A stretch of DNA of 64,000 nucleotides, taken from NCBI RefSeq assembly GCF_035582795.1, contig NC_134368.1:38245501-38309500 (forward strand), written 5' to 3'. Of the stretch, positions 47,407-61,200 are shown piece by piece. The DNA comes from Mycteria americana (Eukaryota; Chordata; Aves; Ciconiiformes; Ciconiidae). Every line of letters starts with the position of its first letter. Positions within the stretch are counted from its first letter, which is position 1. The notes beneath the pieces were generated by a model. The model searched no databases and was not told the origin of the DNA. It saw only the letters and a program-made list of their open reading frames with translations. The position numbers were made by a program, and so were the translations under genes.

Positions 47407-50400
47407 CAGAGCAATTAGGGGACACACTACAGTTCTCTAAAAAATTTCACATTGATATCTAATGGTATCTATTAATGGATTATTTTTAACACGGCTGCTT
47501 TGTTATTAAGTAGGATGAATCTGAAACAGCAAGTTTGTGTGCTCCACTGTCAGCACAAGTCTTACAGGGCTAAAGTATATAACAGCATGTTGTATTCTAA
47601 TTATGAAATCTACTGTAAAGTTGAGTTACAGTTTCAGTTTAGAAAATTGTGAGATCACAACTTCTATTCTTAGTAAAAGGAAGTTAGAAATTTAAAAAAT
47701 GTATTTAACGATGTCTCTAAAGAAGAAACATGGTAAGTATGGTCAGCAAGCACAACTGTCACTAAGCTCCTCTCAGAAATTGCACGTTGCATGAAATGTG
47801 GTTATGTATTTGTGTAGTATTGATGTATCTAAGGGAAGGTTTAAAAAACCATGTCATTCTTCAGCTTGTGCCCATTCACAAATCAAACATGTCAGCTCGA
47901 TATTTTTCCCTACAAGTTCTCTTTGGGTAGGGGGAATACTTATCTTGCTTGAATAGAGGAAAGTGTTTTAATCGCCTTTTGGCCAGCCTTGCCTCCACGG
48001 GTCTACATGAAATAGTTGAGAGAGGGTTATGCCTACTAGAGTTTCAATTCGTGCTATGCTGAGAGGAGGAGAAGCACCAAATCTTGACTAACAGAGAACC
48101 AGCTAGTCCCTGAAATGTGCTTTAGGAGAGAAATATATGTATTGCATGCTGGATTGAGACAGGCAATGTGGATAAAGAGGCACTTAGGAACGGACTGGAT
48201 ATCTCAAAAATATTCCCAAAAAGGCAGTTCAGAGACGGTTAAGAATGAAGAGAGTATGTCTTTTGTCGCTTGAGCAACTATAATATGGGAAGATTAAAGA
48301 CATTGCACTTGTAAGCCATGGTTTGCAATCAAGGGCTCATGTGATGCCACAAAAGTCAATGCAAGAATATGAAAATTGGCTGAACAAAACTGTTTTAATG
48401 AGTAAGGTTAATTACTTTATAGCCACTACGTTTTAGACTGATGAAGCAAGAAGCAGCAGCAATAAAAGCAGAAGGTATAGAAGGCTGTTGACAGTAAAAG
48501 GATAAAAATATCCAAAAAGCACTATGATACCAAGGACATTCAGAGAATGCTCTTTAGAGGTGATAATAAATCCAGATTACTATTTTGTACAAAGCTCTGG
48601 TATTTGTAAGAAGACCGAATCAAATTAGAATGAAAGCCCCAAAATTGCAAGACAAAAGAAGACTAGGCATTTTTAGATTTTCATATTACTGAAACATAAA
48701 TGTGATAGAAAAAAGGAACACAAATAGAAACACAAATGTTATAGGAAAATAAAACCCCACAAATGTTACAGGAAATGGTATAGAAATATTAATTATGAAA
48801 ACTGAATTGTGAATGTCTTAATGTAAAGATGTAAAAGTGCAACTGATTTGACACTACTATAGGGGGATAATTTTTCTCTGATAAAATGAAATACTTGCTT
48901 TTTTCTAAATGAAATATTTCAGTAGAAGTTCCATAGACTTTTTACAAGCCAAATCTCAGTATTTCCAAGTCAGACTCCACAAGCAATGCATTAAGATGAA
49001 GCAAGAGGAAAACTGCAAAATATCATCTGTTCCCTGTTGCCAGATGCCGACAGTTACAGATGATGCGCCTGGTACGTGGGGAAACTAAACAAGTCCAAGC
49101 CGGAGGCAGTGTCTTACTCTGCATCACACAGTTTTAAGGAAACCACAGCACTGAATGCATTGTTAATAAAGGCGTAATATACAAAGGGTGCTACTCTGCA
49201 GCACGCAGTGAAAATAGATTTTTACCTGCGATTCTCTCTAGTCTATAAAAGTATTGTAAGGATTTCACATTCTGTGATTTCACCACCTTTCCAGAATGGC
49301 TGGAAAGCTCGTTAATTTAACTGTGGGAGCAAAGTAAACTTGTAAGGGCTCTGCTTGCTAATGTCACTCTCTTTGATTTCTGTTGCATTCCCTTGGAGAC
49401 AAGAATTGAGCGGGAGAGGGAGGAGGGGAAGGAGAAGACAAATGAGCTCAGGGCATGAAGTGCCTGGGGAAACATTGGATGGACTGTCAAGAGATACAAG
49501 AGGGGATTGAGAAGAAATGCACCGCTGGGAAAGGAAAAGGCAGGGAAGCCAAACACGCCTTAGAGAAATCATAGGAGACATGGAAGGGAGCAAGATACAA
49601 GGTAAGAAAGTAAGGAAACGTAGTAGGAGGGCAAGGTCTGGAGAGCAAAAAAGAGACATGGAAGAAAGGCAGTGGATTTGCAGGAGAAGGAGGAGGCATC
49701 TTAGTCTGGATCAGATCTCTGCCTGCTGATACTGCTTCTGAAAGGAGAGGAAGACAAGGGGAGATAAGGCAGGAAAGAGATAAGAAACAGCAGCTATTGG
49801 AATTAATTCACGGCTAAGGGAGGCAAGTTATCAGAGTTTAACCAAAGGGTTTAGAGGAGGCCAAAGGAGAGCACATGCAGCCTGCACCTTCCAGGGGTGC
49901 TGTGAGAGGGAGGAACAGCTGTCTCTTTACAGAGGAGCCTGCAGAAGCACCTGGGCTGGGACCACAGAGGGATGGATCCCAGACGCCTGACACTGGGCTG
50001 ACCACGATCTGTCCTAAACCACCTCTAAGGACTATGTGGCTGTCAGAGATCACCTGAGTGCCAAGCACACCCATGCACACGTAGACTGCAACCTTAGCAG
50101 CGCAGCCCAACCTCAGCAGGTACTGCCCAGACACCTAAGGCTGTCTTCTTGCCCTGGAGGGATGCTCCCTCGCAGAGCAGCCTCTACCAGTTCCTCGAGC
50201 AACCTGAGGAACACAAAGCAGCCAGAGGCTGGCAGGGCGGCAGGCCAAGGATTCAACCAAAGGACTTTGCTGTAATGTCCCAGCTGAAGTTACACAAAGT
50301 AGTTATGGAGCGAGCTGAATGAGAGCGGTGTGGTCGTGACAGCCACTCAAGCGTGTGCTCGGCTTCCAGCCGGCTCCCAGGGAGTGACCTGGGATAGCGA

Positions 50401-52770
50401 GATGATTCAGAAGAAGTGGGGCTGAACAAAGTGCTTGGGACCTTCTCAGAGGGCTGCCTTACGCTTCTGGTCAGATTAAGTATCATGAGTAACAGCAGCT
50501 TTTTCACCGGAATAATTTGCCCTCTTGAGCATTGTCAAACGTTCAATTAATAGTGAGCTTTTTACCCATTTTCAGCTGCATTTAAAACCTGGCTGGCAAG
50601 TGCTGGCATGCCAGGGCTTTGATGGAGACCTGACATTGCAGGCGGGGGGGGGGTGTGTCTCAACCTCCTACATGACTGAGCGATTGCACAGGGGCACTTC
50701 AGGGCTTTTTAGGAGTTTACTTCTGATACTTCAAAAACTTAGGTCCAGAGAAAATGCTCCTTCTGTGCACCTGGCTTAGCTCTCTGTGTGTGAAAGCAGA
50801 ATGGAAACTGCTGCACAAAAATAATGTAATATAGGCTAGCTAGGAAGTGTCACTTCCAAAATGCTAATATGCATATAATTAGTTCAACTTTAAGATTTAT
50901 CTGTTTAAATGTTGATATTATGCATACATAATATGCAGTTATAGTTAATAGTTTCCAGCTCAGATAATTCACAATTTTAGAACAACAGAATTTGATTAGG
51001 CTGATTACTTTTATACCTTATTTAATATTATAATTTCATTATAAAACCTAATCTGGAGGACTTTTAGCTTCATATGGCTCCATTGGTTTTTTAGCGTGCG
51101 TGTATTTTCAATCCTTTTTGTGAATGCTCTGGTAATATCTTTTTTATTCAGCAAGTTTTTAGACCTTCGATAACAGTTACTACGGATTTTAATAACAGTA
51201 CTTTACAAAAGTTCGCATTCTTGAAATATAAAGTGTCAATTTTGATTAGCAGACCATAACCCTTAAAAAATAGGAATTTAGAAATCCATTTTGCCATAAA
51301 GATATTAAAAAAATCAAAGTCTGTAAACAAATACAGAAAAGAGATTATATGATATCCTAAACAATTCAAGTTAGTACTTACAATTTTCACTGTAAAAAAC
51401 ACAAAGAGCGTTAAAAAAATATTTCCTGTATGTCAGTCCTTCCCTTCTTCAGGCAAAGTGGAGACTAAATAAAATAAACTCTAGATTAATTAGCATCCAG
51501 ACTAAATGAAATAAAAAAGTAAACTTCTTTTGGATATGATATTAGTGCGATTTAGTCTGTGGAAAAAAGCCATGAAAAGAAACAAGTCCAAATGCTTTAA
51601 TATGTGCCAGAGCAGTGATTGCCAATTTTTGGGATGCAATGTTTTTTCAAAGATTTCATCTTTTCACTAAAAAGTTGTTCTAAAAAAGGAAAAAAATATT
51701 AAATACTTTTCTTAAAGCTGCTCTCAAATCACTGAGAACTCAGCTGAAATGATCTAAGGTCTTTGGATCCACACTCTGGTTATACAAACAGATTTGCACA
51801 AGAGAATAGTTAACGAAGCTATTACTGAATTGGCTCCAAAGACTGATCTTTTTAGTACTAAAAACACAGTATTTTTTACTCCAATGTATCTTCTGCCATT
51901 TAAACAGATGTGTGACAACCAAGGGGTGAAACAACCCAGTCATGCTCAGAGTTAGTTGAAAAATGACATTTCTAGTCCATTGGAAATTCTGACAGTGGAA
52001 AAGTTTTAACTCTGAGTGGGAAGAAAGTCTAAATTCAGTGTGGAATATAAATTCTATCCCCTTCCCAAAATATTTTGAGAATCTGAATAATACAATGGAG
52101 TAAATAAAATACAGAAATAAACTCCGATATTAAAGGAAAATTCGTCCAGTAATGAAACGGAAATATTTTGCTATTACTAAAATAGAACAAGGACGTCAGA
52201 ATGATTTGTTCTCCTTATTTCTTATTCCTCGCCTGATGGTTGAGGGAAACCTTTCCATTTTAACAAGACTCCATTTTTTTCAACAGAACACTCTTCAGCT
52301 GAAAATTTTTTAACCCACGCTACCTACAAACATGAATATGCAAAAGCTGGGAGAGAGATACACACACGTACACCATGTCACCCCCACGTAAGCCCTTATA
52401 CCATACACATGGTTTCCATCTGTTTTGGCAATAGTAGCAGAAGCCTCTGGAAACCCAGCCTAGTCAGATTTAACGTTACAAATCATCAGCACTGAAAAGC
52501 AAAGTCACAATAATGTTTGCTGATCCTAGAATAAAAAATGGCAAAATAGTCATGTTTATATCTCCTTTTTCTTCAAAAGGGAAATATACAGACACAATTT
52601 GGTGCATGGGGATTTGATGTTAAAAAGAAGTAAGCAGCTATGATGCCCGATGGATGTTTTTAGGAATGCTGTTTTGGCAAGAAAAGTAACACGGTGCTTT
52701 TTTTCATTTATTCCCTGTAGCTTTACATAATCAGTGCAATTTTTTATTTTTGGTATTAACTTTTACAGAG

Positions 52771-53040
52771 CATCATAGAAAACATGACTGGAAGGGACCT
52801 TGAGAGGTCATGCGGTCCAACCCCTACCCCAAGGCAGGATCTGCTCTTCCTGCGTTAGTCCTGAAAGATGTCTAATCTGTTCTTAAAGACAGTCTGTGAA
52901 GGGCAAGGGGTCACTATCATTGTCTGTCTGCTCCAGGGCTCCAAAATCTTCACCATGAAGTTTGTCCAAATGTCTAATCTGAATTTTCCTTGTTGCAATT
53001 AAACAGATTACTTCTTCACCATGGCTACAGGGAGAAGATT
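52771..53040 (-). mobile_element. Old CR1 LINE fragment (3' end)
   Basis: The plus strand begins with CATCATAGAA, then GACTGGAAGGGACCTTGAGA and GGTCATGCGGTCCAACCCC, the diagnostic reverse complement of a CR1 3' end. It continues with CTGTTCTTAAAGACAG and TTGTTGCAATTAAAC blocks of the CR1 tail. It is diverged and has no open reading frame. It is 5'-truncated, with its right limit approximate. Orientation is minus, the same as TENM2. Confidence 0.85.
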
Positions 53041-55624
53041 AATATCTTTGCTTCTGCAAAAGCCTCATACACTTGCAAATTTGGGGTGAGTGAAATTGCC
53101 TAGCTTTCTCCGTAATTATTTCAGCCTGGGAATTCTAACGAGACATTGGTCGGAGGTAATTGTTTGGGAAATGCGTAAACAGCAGCTTGGAAATAATACT
53201 AATACTTACTGAGGGGAATAGCCTGCCCTTTGGGTTCTCTGTAAGCCAGCTGGATATAACCTAACCCAGACCAGAAAGTCGGCATGAAAGCAGATCAGGT
53301 GTGAAAGATGGCTTTATACAGACTCAGTAAATAACAACGTACTTCATGACACACAGTACCCCAAATTCTCCCTATGATGAAAAATACAGACCTATCAACC
53401 ACTTAATAGTGAATATAATACCCACTTTTTTTGCAATCACGCAGACGCCATTAAGATGCATTCAGGAGCCATCAGCTACTTCTGCAGTGCACCACAGTAG
53501 GCTACACAAAAACTACAGGCAACGTGGTGAGAAATTACTGCCCTGATTAAAACTCGAGGTCCTCAATTAGCCAGTATGAATGCCAGCATGATTTAAAGTG
53601 CTTGCTGTACCCAGCAGATGCCTTAATTTCAGTAAGGGACTTCACTATCCACCAAATTGACTGCCTCGCCCAACGCGCCTGCTGGAAACAAGTGGTTGTG
53701 TGTGTCACAGTTAAACACTGAATTTACTCTGTGGAAATGGATGACTATTCCCAGCCCATCCAAAGCTGTGCTTTGGTCTCTCAGCATACAGGACAGGGCT
53801 AACTCACAAGAAAGAGAACATGTTCCCTCCCTCCCGAACAGTTTCTCATTCCTCTGTGTATCCTCGCTGTGCTTCTGTGTCCTCTTGGCAGGACCTAAAA
53901 AGATATGCAGCGGATGCACCAATGCCCAATTAAATATTACAGACGTGCGCTAATGCTTTGGGAACGTGCCCGCTACCAAAGCCCTGCCAATTTACAGATT
54001 ATTGTAAGAATACCTTAAAACTGGCAGCAGCACCATTCCACCTGCTGTCTTTGTTAGGGATCGGCATTTCTAGCCCTGTCTCCACTTCAGGACACAATAT
54101 GCAGTGAAGCAGCACCTGCTGCTCTCCTGTCTCTGACGGGCATATGTAAAGGCTGGAGAGTAGATACAAGTGCTCAGAGTCCTCCTGCACACTGCCTCAG
54201 CCAAATGTGCGCTGACAGAAACGTGAAGTTATCTCAGAACACAGATGTTTGGCTTTGCTGCCACTGCCTGACACTGGCACTTTATTTTCTTTATCATGTG
54301 TGTTGAATTGAAAGCTTTTTTTTAGGCCCTGACCTTGGCAGCAGTTGCTACTGCATTTCATCATAAAGATAGGAGAAAAGAAGAGGAAAAAAAAAAGAAA
54401 AAGAAGAGGGACTTACTGGATTTTCATGATGCCCTTTGTAATCCTGAATAGTTCAGCTGAGGGCCCTTTAACACTTTCACTTATCATACTAACTCTACGT
54501 CTTCCACTCCTTCATAGACACATCTTTACCCAACCCGAGAATGTCTTTCGTGTCATTTAAAAATACACATATTTTTCCAGTTGACAGAGATGACTGAAAA
54601 AAATCTGTGCTAATTCTACATCGATCTTTTTCACAATAAATTGTTGGTGTTTTAAGCTGCATTTTTGTTACATTTTGTTTGGTGTATCTGTTTGTAGTTC
54701 AGCTCATTTGGGGATGAAGTTGCCTATAAAACCTGTACGTGATCTCTCAGGTTCTACTAGTTTATCTATAAATTGTCATGACCTTCCTTAGTCAATATAA
54801 TTGAGGATTCTGTAAAAGGTTTTGCTAATCTGGTGGTTATGAACAGGCATTGATGACTTAATGACTGTAACACAGGGTAAAGCAATTCACTGAAAAGATT
54901 TTTTTCTGAGGCTGGTAAAATTACAAGTCCTACTGTTCCACCGATACCTCTCGCTGTTGTGCTCGCACCTGTACACCACACGTTGCTTGTGGTCTCTGTG
55001 TTTTCAGTTTATTCCTACAGGAATGACACTTCCCCCCACAGCCCACATTTCTTTTCTCAGCTTCCTCTGCCCAGGTCCACCTGTGTGAAAGCCTGCCGTC
55101 TTATCCAGGAGATCCTTCCTGCGTATTCGCCACTCAGTGAAACACAACCTTTTACAACTTCAAAAAAATATGCCTTTTTTTTGGGTGAAAGACTAAGCAG
55201 ACGTGCTTTTACTTAAAAAAAAGAAAGAAAAAAATATTGAGCAGTGAAGACAAATTTCTTGTCAGTATTTGCTGCAGAACAATGTCAATCTAATGAGCAA
55301 ATGGGATGAAAATCTAGTTTTTGATGCAAATCTACAAAATTGTAGTTGTCTGACTTACAGCTTTCTTGACAAGAGTGAGATGTCTCACTATTATTTCAAG
55401 ATATAAAACAGAAATTCAAAATAATGAATTTAAAATTATTCAGACCCAATGTTTAGAAGAATTCAGACAGAGGAAGACAGCATGGGAAACAAAAAGTATC
55501 TTTCTGTGCTTTTTGTTATCAAGGGCCGTCTTTACAGGTACTTCATCAGTCTCCAGAAATATTTCAAATGGTACTGTATAACTCAATAAAACTATAAGGC
55601 ATCTGACTTTATTTTATTACTTAC

Positions 55625-56499
55625 TCAAAAAAAGTGGTCCATCCAGTCTCATCGCTTTTAGTTGCCAGAAGTCCACTGTTGCCATGATAGGTAAATAAGA
55701 CAAGCTCCTGCCCTTGTGCAGTCATGCTTTTCAAACATCCATTAGTGCCTATCGTCAACCAGATGACTTGGTTATCAGGAGAGACCACTCTTACTGGCAT
55801 TCGGTTGGGATCCCGTCTAATACGAAGAGTGTTCCCATTGCTATCCGTTACCGCAGTAATATCATTATCATTACTGTAGCTAAAATTGTACAGATAGTCT
55901 CCGGTGACTAAACTCACAGTGTACTGGTGAGTACCGTTGACATCAAAGATATAAAGCTCTTGGTCAGTTGGAGAAGCAACTTCATAAAAGTTCATTGAAT
56001 TCAGTAAGGGTTTGTTCTTTGACACAGCCCGTATCCGAATATTTCCCAGATCAGCAATATACAGTGTGCCATCCGGAGACACAGCTAAGGAGGAAGGGGC
56101 ATTAAGTTTGGCATCTTTAGCATAGCCATCTCCATTTTGGTAACAGTCACAGTTGACATCATTTTTGCAATCGCACTCTGAGGGTATTCCAGCAACTAAT
56201 GAGATCTCTCCATCAGTTGTGACCTGTCTTATCCTATTAATCTTTTTTTCATCAGTTTCTGTAATGTAAAGTACCCCACTGTAAGACACGGCAATGGCAG
56301 TTGCTGACTCTAGCGTGGTCTGTACAGCATGCTTTCCCACCGTGTACTCCACTCCGGGAACCTGGCAATGCATTGGCCTCCCCGCAGCAATGCGAACCTG
56401 ACGGTTTTCAGTGATCTGCAAAACTACGTTGTTATCCAAAACATAAATGGAGTTATCCATTGGGTTGATAGCTAAATCTGTAGGCCATTCCAGACGAAC
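55625..56499 (-). CDS. TENM2: TENM2 exon: end of NHL propeller and start of YD-repeat barrel
   Basis: This 875-nt exon encodes 291 residues plus two bases (GA) of an Asp codon. Residues 1 to about 165 finish the NHL propeller: [37 protein letters not shown], a Cys-rich loop [12 protein letters not shown] (residues 109-120), and [20 protein letters not shown] (141-160). From about residue 172 the YD/RHS shell begins, with [37 protein letters not shown] and [12 protein letters not shown]. It ends GWTTFF-D. Acceptor TTGTTAAG and donor GA|GTAAGT are clear. Sequence agrees almost residue for residue with mammalian TENM2 as I recall it. Possible N-glycosylation sites include NGT (188-190) and NFS (205-207). 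Confidence 0.98.
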
Positions 56500-57337
56500 C
56501 TTAACAAAGAGAAGTGTTTTGTTAAACAGGTAACTAGTGCAGATTAAATGACTTAATTCACCTTCAGTATTAGACACTGCTGTAAGGATATTTTTCATCT
56601 GCTGTAATCAATCATGACAGAAAGACTTGTATGAAAATACACGCAGCAAACGAAAGCTTTTCAGGGAGGCAAGGGGAACAATGTTCAGACATCTATTCTA
56701 TTGAAAAAAAGCCAGTTGCATTGGAACTACAATACAGGTTGAATTTCCCCTCCAATAAATGCTATACTTTTCTGTATCACAAATGTCAAAGTCTAAATAC
56801 ATACTTTAAGGACAGTACTCATCTTTTATTCTTGTAATACCAAAAATAACTTACTACCTTCCAGATTACGAAACACCGTACTGTACTTCATTTTTAAACA
56901 TACCACTAGTGATGTCCCTTCTTACCTACACAAGCTTCTTTAGACAAATAGAAAAATATATTCTTTTCTACATATTCTCTCATTCACTCTAGTAGGCTAA
57001 GGATGTTAGTGATTCAGAAAACATCAACATGCCAAGATAGTTCTAACAGATCTGCCATTCTCCCAGTATTTACTACCAGACTTAATGTTTCCTGCTGATA
57101 GTTTTGCTGTTCTAAACTAAACTGAACTTTATGGGCAGAAAAATTGAATACAGCAGCATTTATAGCTAAGAGAATACACTGTGATTCATGCCCTTGGAAT
57201 AGGTTTCTTTCTCTCCAAATTCTGCTGTTAAATATCCATTACGCACTCCACTCAGTTTAATTTTAAGGGGCAAGAAAGCTGCATTTGCATTTCTGGCCCC
57301 AGCTCAGCTTTCCAAATTAGCAGCAGCTAAAACGTAC
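56500..57337 (-). other. TENM2: TENM2 intron
   Basis: This is an 838-nt intron with donor CAG|GTACGT and acceptor TTGTTAAG. Nothing further is recognised. Confidence 0.9.
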
Positions 57338-57492
57338 CTGGCTGATGTGCATGCTGGTATCACAGGTTAGAGGTCGTGCTGAGGTCAGGTCATTGGAGCC
57401 AAGCAAAGTGGATATTATTCCGTTCTGATCCACTTTTCTGATCATGGTCCCATCAACAAAGTAGATTAACCCATTCTTGTCGATTGCTATTC
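57338..57492 (-). CDS. TENM2: TENM2 exon: NHL beta-propeller blade
   Basis: This 155-nt exon carries two bases completing Gly, then 51 codons. Acceptor CACTAAAG|GA and donor CAG|GTACGT are good. The product reads [20 protein letters not shown], then [20 protein letters not shown], and ends [21 protein letters not shown] is a classic NHL blade signature (D.G.IYF.D). It joins the next exon in phase 0 (Q|VRLEW). It was found by following the phase from the flanking exons, since it is too short to stand out as an open frame. Confidence 0.97.
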
Positions 57493-58029
57493 CTTTAGTG
57501 AAGAGAATAAAAATTAGTTTCTTGTACTAGCGGCGAATATATTATCCATAACTAAGGGTGTAAGTGGTATGTATCTAGTGGAAATTAAGGGCAGAAAATA
57601 TGGTCTTGGGCAGTAGGTAGTAGAACAGGTTGTAAACATATTTTGCATAATAAACCAATAGTCAGTATGAAGTCTACTACTGTTGATCACATTTGCTGTT
57701 CATTGGCTGTTGTGTGTTGAGAAGGGCCTAGCTTTTAAGTTAACCTGAGAAATGGGATAAGTGGGACCAAAAGCAACACCGTTGCCTGCCAAACACATAA
57801 TCTAAATGAGCATTTAAAAATGCTCAATAACCATGAAAGCCAAATATTTCCTAAACAGTCAACCCAGGTGCCCTGTAGCTTTCTTCCTCAATGGTCTTTC
57901 CAGTTGGAAAAAATTACTCAAAACCACATTTTTGAGCCAACTACTGGGTTCAGTAATTAAACACAATCACACCCCTGGCTCTGAACTTTTGTATTATTTT
58001 GAAAGTTATGGAGGGATAACTCTTTTTAC
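57493..58029 (-). other. TENM2: TENM2 intron
   Basis: This is a 537-nt intron with donor AAAG|GTAAAA and acceptor CACTAAAG, which has an atypically weak pyrimidine tract. Nothing further is recognised. Confidence 0.9.
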
Positions 58030-58262
58030 CTTTAGGGCTCATGAGAGTTGCCTCCACCGCCTTGCCTCCATCACCACACCTTGCCTCATCAAATGGTAGG
58101 CACTGCTCCCCTGTTCCTCCTATTACCTCAGCATTTTTGGTCAGGTCTTTCGCACCCGTGAGCGACTTGGGCCGATAAATCCTGCGTGTGTTTGTGTCGG
58201 AAACGTACAAATCTCCCGTCACAGGGTCAGTTGCAAGGTAGTATCTGTGAGCTGGGTTGTTG
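58030..58262 (-). CDS. TENM2: TENM2 exon: NHL beta-propeller, middle blades
   Basis: This 233-nt exon supplies one base of a Ser codon, 77 codons and one base of a Gly codon. Acceptor TTTTACAG and donor AAAG|GTAAAA are both clear. It starts [20 protein letters not shown] and continues with [13 protein letters not shown] and [18 protein letters not shown]. These are NHL blade elements (hydrophobic strand, DP..G.LYV.DT turn, basic residue pair) plus the teneurin-specific two-Cys loop. The propeller is the part that contacts partner teneurins and carries the neighbouring splice insert. The start of the exon is exactly where the seven-residue insert joins. No break or missing residue is seen. Confidence 0.97.
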
Positions 58263-61200
58263 CTGTAAAATGGAATTAAACATTGCATATGCTGTAATTA
58301 ATTGCACCTAACATTGGATCAAGAAGAAAAGGCTTCAGTTCATACGCAGTGTGTAGTAAGGCATAAATAGTTAAAAACCAGGGTGATGCTCTAGGCATAC
58401 GCAGCACAGGTCACGGGGCCCCAAAACCTTTCTTGGTTCTCATTTCTTGCCTTGTCACAGGCAGTCCAATTTAGACTACTAGTCCTTTTGGGACAGAAGA
58501 CCCATTTTGTCCGTGATGCTCACAGGCCTGTTCTATGCTCTGTAATTAGAGACAGCTCCTGTCTCTCTAATAGGCCAAATCAAAATACTGGACTCTAAAA
58601 ACTCCCAGGCTTTCTGGGAACCTTGATCCAGTTCCAAACTTTGCAGCAGGACCCCAGCCCTTGCTTACACTTTGTTGCTGTTATCATCCTATCTGTTTTA
58701 TTATGATTTCTGTAAGGCTGCTGGGGTCCGTGGTTTATATAATTCATAAACAGATAAGGCAGAGTTCGTATTATTAGTTCACAGGCAAGAGATAAGACAT
58801 CCTTCATAAGTATTTGTTTAATCCACTGCTCTCAAAGACGTGATACGCATGATTTAGCGCATTAGGAAATGTCATCTTTTCCACCAGAGCACCGAGCAGA
58901 GCTTTTCCGTTCTTCTTAACTCAGCATCATATTTCAAATAACTGTACACATTGGCACAAAACTGCTAACTATGCCAACACAGTCTTTATTACAGTGAAAA
59001 TATATATTGCTAACCATTTTCCCAGAAACGTACATTTTGCCTCTCCACTGGTGCCACATAATTGAGAATTACTGTCTTTTCTCCCCTGCTGGTGAAAAAA
59101 ACAGCCCTGGAGAGTACCTTTTGGGTTGATATATTATGATGTAGAAACTTAACCCGCTGCAGTTGGGATTCCTGACCTAATTTATGGCATGAAGAGCTGA
59201 AATAAGGTCATGTAAATACAGGAGGTAATTTCAGATGCTATCCTAATGGATTGAAGCAGAGTGTCAGAACAGTCAGTCCCACTTCTGATGTTTGCAAAAG
59301 CGCTGCTTAAACAGATCTACCAGTCTTGGTGATAGCCAAACATCTGTTCGCAGAACGCTATACTTCACGTTTTGTAAATACATAACTGTGCTAATGTAAC
59401 ACATTTTTATGTACTGACACTTGGAAAAAGCAACAAGAGACCAACAGGAACAACTTGTGAACAAATTATGTCTTTTAGCAGGGACAGATTTTTATAGCTA
59501 TCCAATTACAAAAACACAGAAAAAATGTGTTGCATAATTAGGATTTTCTTTGGTTTTAAGACTTTTAGCATGCTGGTTCAGAACGAAGAAACCAAGTGAA
59601 GCAGACTAATGAAATCAAATACACAGTGATTAGCACCTCTTAAAAAGCTCTGCTATAGAGCCGAGTGTTGTACAGCATGTCTGAAAACAATTAAAGGTAG
59701 GCTTACTTTAAATCTCTGTCTGTTAGAAATCTATTATTGCCAATGTGCTAAATAGTTGAAAGGTATTTCCGAAACCTTAATTTACACAGAGATCATTTAA
59801 TATGATCACTATGTAGTGTACGAATTATTTATACCTCTATAGAGTGCAAATTAAGTTACACCCATTCACATGATTACTTTGGTCTTTAAGAAACTTTGCA
59901 GACACTTCAAATATAAACACATTGCAAAATGTGAAATGTGCAATTAAATTTTATTTAATTGTAATTTAAAATAAAGTCCTTTCTTATACTACTAAAATCT
60001 AAAATAAACTACTTCTCTTCAACTCATCTAACATTGCCTCAGTCATATTTTTCAATTGTTGGAATAAAGACTCATCAAATCAATAACTAAATAATTTATG
60101 CCTAACACAATTATTTCTTTCTAAAAAGAATTTTTAAAGCTGTTTTCTTCATAAATATGAAAACCTTTCTATGTTTTAATTAATTCAATAAAAATGACAA
60201 AGCTCTTCTTATTTGGGATGAGTTGTCATAGTGAGTAGTGTATCCTCATCAAAACAAAAAAATTCAGCTGATAATTGAAGGATATTTTCTCATTTTATAA
60301 AAAAAAACCACCAGTTGGGAGTGCATAGGATATTACTATTGAATCAATATAAACTCTCCAATTTGTCATACGTAGATGTCTAATGGCTCCTTTCGGAGAT
60401 AATACAACAGGCTTAACCAGCGTTTCTTTACAAGTGGAGGTTAAAAAGCTGAGGTAGCTTTAGCTGATAGAAAAACCTCAGTAATTCACAGGAGCAAGGC
60501 ACAATTTGAGGAACTGAGTAACTGTCCAGTGAAAACCACGTTTGTTTTCTATAGCCAGAAAACATCTATGCGCACTATGCAGACCTCAAAAATAGTACAG
60601 GGATAAGCAGCCAGCAGCTGGAAGCTGCACAGAGTTTATTCTATTTCATTGTAGCTTGAAATAGTATTAAGCTTCTGCCTTCTCCCAATAACAACAAACA
60701 CAAAGTAAAATCCACAGTCAGTGACTTCTTGACTCATTTGGTATCGCCTAATTGCTGTCAGTAGCTCTGAAAAACATGCAGTTACATACTGACACGGGCT
60801 CCTATAAAGACAAATGACTAGAAATTAACTTGTTCTGTCTATGCCAAATAGTAGTAACAGTGCTTCAAATCTGAAGTGCACACACACGTGGGCAAATACA
60901 CACACACACGCACAGAGCTGTAATGATCTATTTCCCATTGCATACTTTTATCTTGCTTACACTGATCTTTTAATTCTTCAGCTGTCAGATCACCTCCATT
61001 ACTCTCCATGCACGAATTTTTAAAAAATACTCTTCCTGCTTCAGTCCTCCTCTCTCTCCCATCCACTCTGTGCCTTCTAAACCATATACCCTCAAAGCTG
61101 TTTTTAGGTTTTGCTAAACTTTTTTCTGTCTCTCTACAGACTTGGGATACCGCCATAGCCTACAAATGACCTCCCTGTCTTCAAAGTCCTTCTAAAAATT

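Larger units (their letters stand above)
39030..55624 (-). other. TENM2: Large TENM2 intron (16.6 kb)
   Basis: This is the longest intron in the window, donor GA|GTAAGT and acceptor T-run-AG. It contains a polypyrimidine tract (44340-44428), a short GC-rich island next to a conserved-looking stretch (about 45930-46300), a 22-bp hairpin (47356-47406), a purine-rich segment (about 49380-49760), and an old CR1 fragment (about 52771-53040). I see no coding exon in it. Confidence 0.85.
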
